A DNA stretch of 64,000 nt from Rhodanobacter sp. FDAARGOS 1247 (GTDB taxonomy: Bacteria; Pseudomonadota; Gammaproteobacteria; Xanthomonadales; Rhodanobacteraceae): the NCBI RefSeq assembly GCF_016889805.1, contig NZ_CP069535.1, positions 992,001 to 1,056,000 of the forward strand, given 5' to 3'. Of the stretch, positions 61,573 to 64,000 are shown in pieces (position 1 is the first letter of the stretch; every line of letters begins with the position of its first letter). A program made the translations under genes and the position numbers. The notes beneath the pieces are model-generated. The model saw only the letters and a list, made by a program, of their open reading frames with translations. It was not told the DNA's origin and made no database searches.

Positions 61573-61594
61573 GTCGTATGACCCTAGGTTTAGG

Positions 61595-62920
61595 CTATTG
61601 CTTCACGAATGGCGAAAGCAGCATGTACTTTGCATGGACCCGTGTGCTGGGGAATATCACTATCGAAAAGGTTGCAACGAAGTAGGACACCACTGTTGCA
61701 ATTGCTGCCCCCATAACTTGATAGCGCGGAATCAGAATGAGATTTAGGAGAACATTGCACACGATTCCGATTGCAGTTCGATAAAGTGAGACGATTTGAA
61801 GGTTTTCCGCAAGCAAGTGTTGGCTACTTGCGATGCCCAAGAACACCGCAATGCTTGCCCACAGATGAACCGCCAGCACTGGGCCCGCGTCGGCGAATTC
61901 TCGGCCGTAAAGGGCGGATATGAGCGAGTTTGCGCCCAAGGACATGGGCAATGAGATGCAGATCGCAATCCAGGTGAATAGGAAGTACAGACGGCGTACG
62001 CGTCGCAGATAGGTTGTGGGGTCAAGCTGATGACTGCGGAGAATCGCGGGAAACAGCGAGGAAGAAAGAATCATTGGAAGCGCATACCAGACCTCCGATA
62101 ATTTGGTGGCGGCGGCGTAGATGCCAACTTGATGCGCATTGGTCATTTCTTGCAGCATCACCATGTCGATTCGCATATAGAGAGTTACCGTTATCCCTGC
62201 CAATAGAAGTGGCCAGCTCTCGTTCAGTAGATACCTTGCCTGCCTTGCGTCGAAACTGCGGCCGGTCAGGCGTTGCTTTTGTTTCGAGTACGTAATTACC
62301 AAGCAGGCTGCGCCAATTGCGATCTCGATCAGGCTTGCGAGCGCGAATGCCATGAGATTGCCGGCATTTAGGATTAGCGCTATCCTGAGGGCCGATGAGG
62401 TTAAGAATGCGACAAGCTTTGCCCGTACGGTAAAGCCAGATTTGACCTGCGACTGATACCATAAGTCGATAACGTCAAATGACTGGAATACAAAACCGGC
62501 GGCTATGATGGCGACCAGCAGGTAGGTTCTCGGGTCGTGCGATTCAATGATTTTTGCTGTGACAAGCGTCAGCGTAAGCGCAACGAGTCCCATGAGAAAT
62601 TTTAGAGCGAAAGCGGTATCCATGATTCGCTTGATGTGTGGCGGCTGCCGCACAAGTTCGCGGATCACGACTCCATCAAGGCCCGCTGAAGCAATCGCGC
62701 CAAATATGGCAACAAATGCGATTGCATAACTAAGTAGCCCAAAGACGTCTGGTCCTAGATATCGGGCCATCCAGATGGTGATTGGCATGCCCACGATGAG
62801 GCGAAGGATTTTGTCCCCAGCCAACCAGCCGCCGTTGGCCACGACAGCTTGAAGCCCTGAACGCCCTTGAATCTTCTCCCGAAGTGCTTCTGGGAGATAT
62901 TTAAGCCAGGTGGCATCCAT
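61595..62920 (-). CDS. wzx: Wzx-type polysaccharide flippase
   Basis: 441 aa, about 12 membrane segments, MOP superfamily (Polysacc_synt): VVANGGWLAGDKILRLIVGM, WMARYLGPDVFGLLSYAIAF and LSLYRTAIGIVCNVLLNLIL-like C-terminal segments. It would flip undecaprenyl-linked repeat units to the periplasm. One base overlaps the fcl stop. No Wzy polymerase or chain-length protein is recognised in the window. Confidence 0.92.
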   Translation of the reverse strand: MDATWLKYLPEALREKIQGRSGLQAVVANGGWLAGDKILRLIVGMPITIWMARYLGPDVFGLLSYAIAFVAIFGAIASAGLDGVVIRELVRQPPHIKRIMDTAFALKFLMGLVALTLTLVTAKIIESHDPRTYLLVAIIAAGFVFQSFDVIDLWYQSQVKSGFTVRAKLVAFLTSSALRIALILNAGNLMAFALASLIEIAIGAACLVITYSKQKQRLTGRSFDARQARYLLNESWPLLLAGITVTLYMRIDMVMLQEMTNAHQVGIYAAATKLSEVWYALPMILSSSLFPAILRSHQLDPTTYLRRVRRLYFLFTWIAICISLPMSLGANSLISALYGREFADAGPVLAVHLWASIAVFLGIASSQHLLAENLQIVSLYRTAIGIVCNVLLNLILIPRYQVMGAAIATVVSYFVATFSIVIFPSTRVHAKYMLLSPFVKQ

Positions 62921-63840
62921 CAGCTCTTGAACTGTTGATATGTTGCGGCCAGTCCTTCTGACAGTGGTATTTTTGGCTTCCAGCCATGTGTACGGATTCT
63001 TGTAGCGTCCAGCAGTTTTCGTGGGGTTCCATCTGGTTTGGTTTTATCAAACGTGAGGTCGCCCGTGTATCCGACAGCTTGGGCGATTGCGTGTGCAAGG
63101 TGAGCGATGCTGATTTCTTCGCCGGAACCTATATTGATAATGTCCGTTTCCCCGGAAACGCCCATTAGCAAAATCAACGCTTCGGCGAGGTCATCTACAT
63201 GCAACAACTCGCGTAATGGTTTGCCACTGCCCCAGACGGTGACTTCTCGAGCTTGCGCAAGCTTTGCTTCGTGAAGACGTCGGATAAGCGCTGGTACCAC
63301 ATGCGCGTTGTCCGGATCAAAATTGTCACCAGGTCCGTACAAATTGGTGGGCATTGCGCAGATTGCGTCGAAGTCGTACTGCCTCTTGTAGGCCTGACAC
63401 AATTTCAGTCCCGCAATCTTGGCGACGGCATACCATTCGTTGGTCGGCTCCAACGGACCGGTCAACAAATACTCTTCCTTAATTGGTTGAGGACAGTCGC
63501 GCGGGTAGATACACGACGAGCCGAGGAACAGCAGTTTTTTCGTGCCATGCTTCCACGCGTTGTGAATCACATTCGTCTGGATAGCCAGGTTGTCGTGAAT
63601 GAACTCCGCAGGATAAGTGCTGTTGGCGTGGATGCCCCCGACTTTGGCGGCGGCCAGGAAGACATACTCAGGTTGTTCTGCAGCGAAAAACGCCTCGACC
63701 GCGGCTTGGTTGGTGAGATCCAATTCCTGATGGGTTCGCAGGATCAAATTGGTTGCGCCGTCGGTGACTAGGCGACGGACTATGGCGCTGCCAACAAGTC
63801 CACGGTGACCTGCTACGTAGATGCGGGAATAGAGATTCAT
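62920..63840 (-). CDS. fcl: GDP-L-fucose synthase
   Basis: 306 aa from the ATG at 63840. [18 protein letters not shown] nucleotide motif, [38 protein letters not shown] with the catalytic Ser/Cys, and [18 protein letters not shown] with the Tyr-Lys pair. It epimerises and reduces GDP-4-keto-6-deoxymannose to GDP-L-fucose. Immediately downstream of gmd, giving the complete fucose branch. Confidence 0.95.
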   Translation of the reverse strand: MNLYSRIYVAGHRGLVGSAIVRRLVTDGATNLILRTHQELDLTNQAAVEAFFAAEQPEYVFLAAAKVGGIHANSTYPAEFIHDNLAIQTNVIHNAWKHGTKKLLFLGSSCIYPRDCPQPIKEEYLLTGPLEPTNEWYAVAKIAGLKLCQAYKRQYDFDAICAMPTNLYGPGDNFDPDNAHVVPALIRRLHEAKLAQAREVTVWGSGKPLRELLHVDDLAEALILLMGVSGETDIINIGSGEEISIAHLAHAIAQAVGYTGDLTFDKTKPDGTPRKLLDATRIRTHGWKPKIPLSEGLAATYQQFKS

Positions 63841-63844
63841 GGGA

Positions 63845-64000
63845 TCATTCCTGCGGCGAGTGCGCCTCGAATCCAGCGTTTGCCAGCAGCGCATCGCGTT
63901 TGGCGAGCGCCAGATCGTTTTGCATCATCTCGCTGACCAGCTCGGTAAAGCCGGTCCGGGGAATCCAGCCGAGCTGCTTGCGCGCCTTGCTAGGGTCGCC
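63845..64000 (-). CDS. gmd: GDP-mannose 4,6-dehydratase, C-terminal fragment
   Basis: Only the last 51 codons are in the window. Read on the minus strand they give [20 protein letters not shown] followed by [19 protein letters not shown] and end HSPQE. GDP-(S/T)-KA-x-x-x-LGW is the typical C-terminal substrate-binding motif of Gmd. Its product is the substrate of the adjacent fcl. The N-terminal part lies past the right edge. Confidence 0.88.
   Translation of the reverse strand, partial: GDPSKARKQLGWIPRTGFTELVSEMMQNDLALAKRDALLANAGFEAHSPQE

Overview
The window is GC-rich DNA, dense with genes, from a gammaproteobacterium of the Xanthomonadales/Lysobacterales type (Rhodanobacter, Dyella and Luteibacter are the best guesses). 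The pointers are a ChpA-type twitching-motility kinase followed by rsmE and bioA, a pilB/pilC/pilD/coaE cluster, large TonB-dependent receptors, and GTAG-headed REP hairpins. The genus is inferred from gene content and order; no search was run.

Layout. 0-5.5 kb: the end of a chp (Pil-Chp) chemosensory operon that would control type IV pili: a truncated ChpA hybrid kinase, a CheB-like protein without its catalytic serine, and a CheW-like ChpC. 5.6-11.8 kb: housekeeping genes (rsmE, bioA, a GspN-like protein, an IMPase-family phosphatase, nudE, cysQ, mazG). 11.8-18.4 kb: two exported proteins, an SLC13-like transporter, and a YbbA/YbbP-type ABC system divergent from tesA. 18.5-25 kb: a two-component pair with a degenerate kinase, a one-chain succinyl-CoA:3-ketoacid CoA-transferase, a BlaI/M56 regulatory pair behind twin operators, and an exported isoaspartyl peptidase. 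24.9-31.1 kb: a TonB receptor/BNR-repeat/thioredoxin-fold operon and a RegB/RegA-type redox pair. 31-41 kb: a peptide transporter, dgkA, the lemA/TPM trio, a large TonB receptor and an S9 peptidase. 41-51 kb: lgt, an AIM24-family protein, thyA-folA, a Nudix/TenI fusion, coaE, and pilD, pilC and pilB. A small DUF559 nuclease gene bounded by inverted hairpin repeats sits between pilD and pilC.

51-64 kb: a surface-polysaccharide locus of glycosyltransferases, methyltransferases, a Wzx-type flippase and the GDP-mannose to GDP-L-fucose genes (gmd end, fcl), plus a second Gmd homologue. The stretch from about 53 to 63 kb is visibly richer in A+T and looks acquired. It carries an uninterrupted nine-G tract inside a glycosyltransferase gene and a four-unit octanucleotide repeat just upstream of another, so the surface glycan may be phase variable.

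Two families of short palindromic repeats are scattered between genes. The most unusual single item is the repeat-bounded DUF559 nuclease unit, which could be a small mobile cassette. Long antisense open frames are common because of the high GC and were left out. No tRNA, rRNA or CRISPR array was seen.
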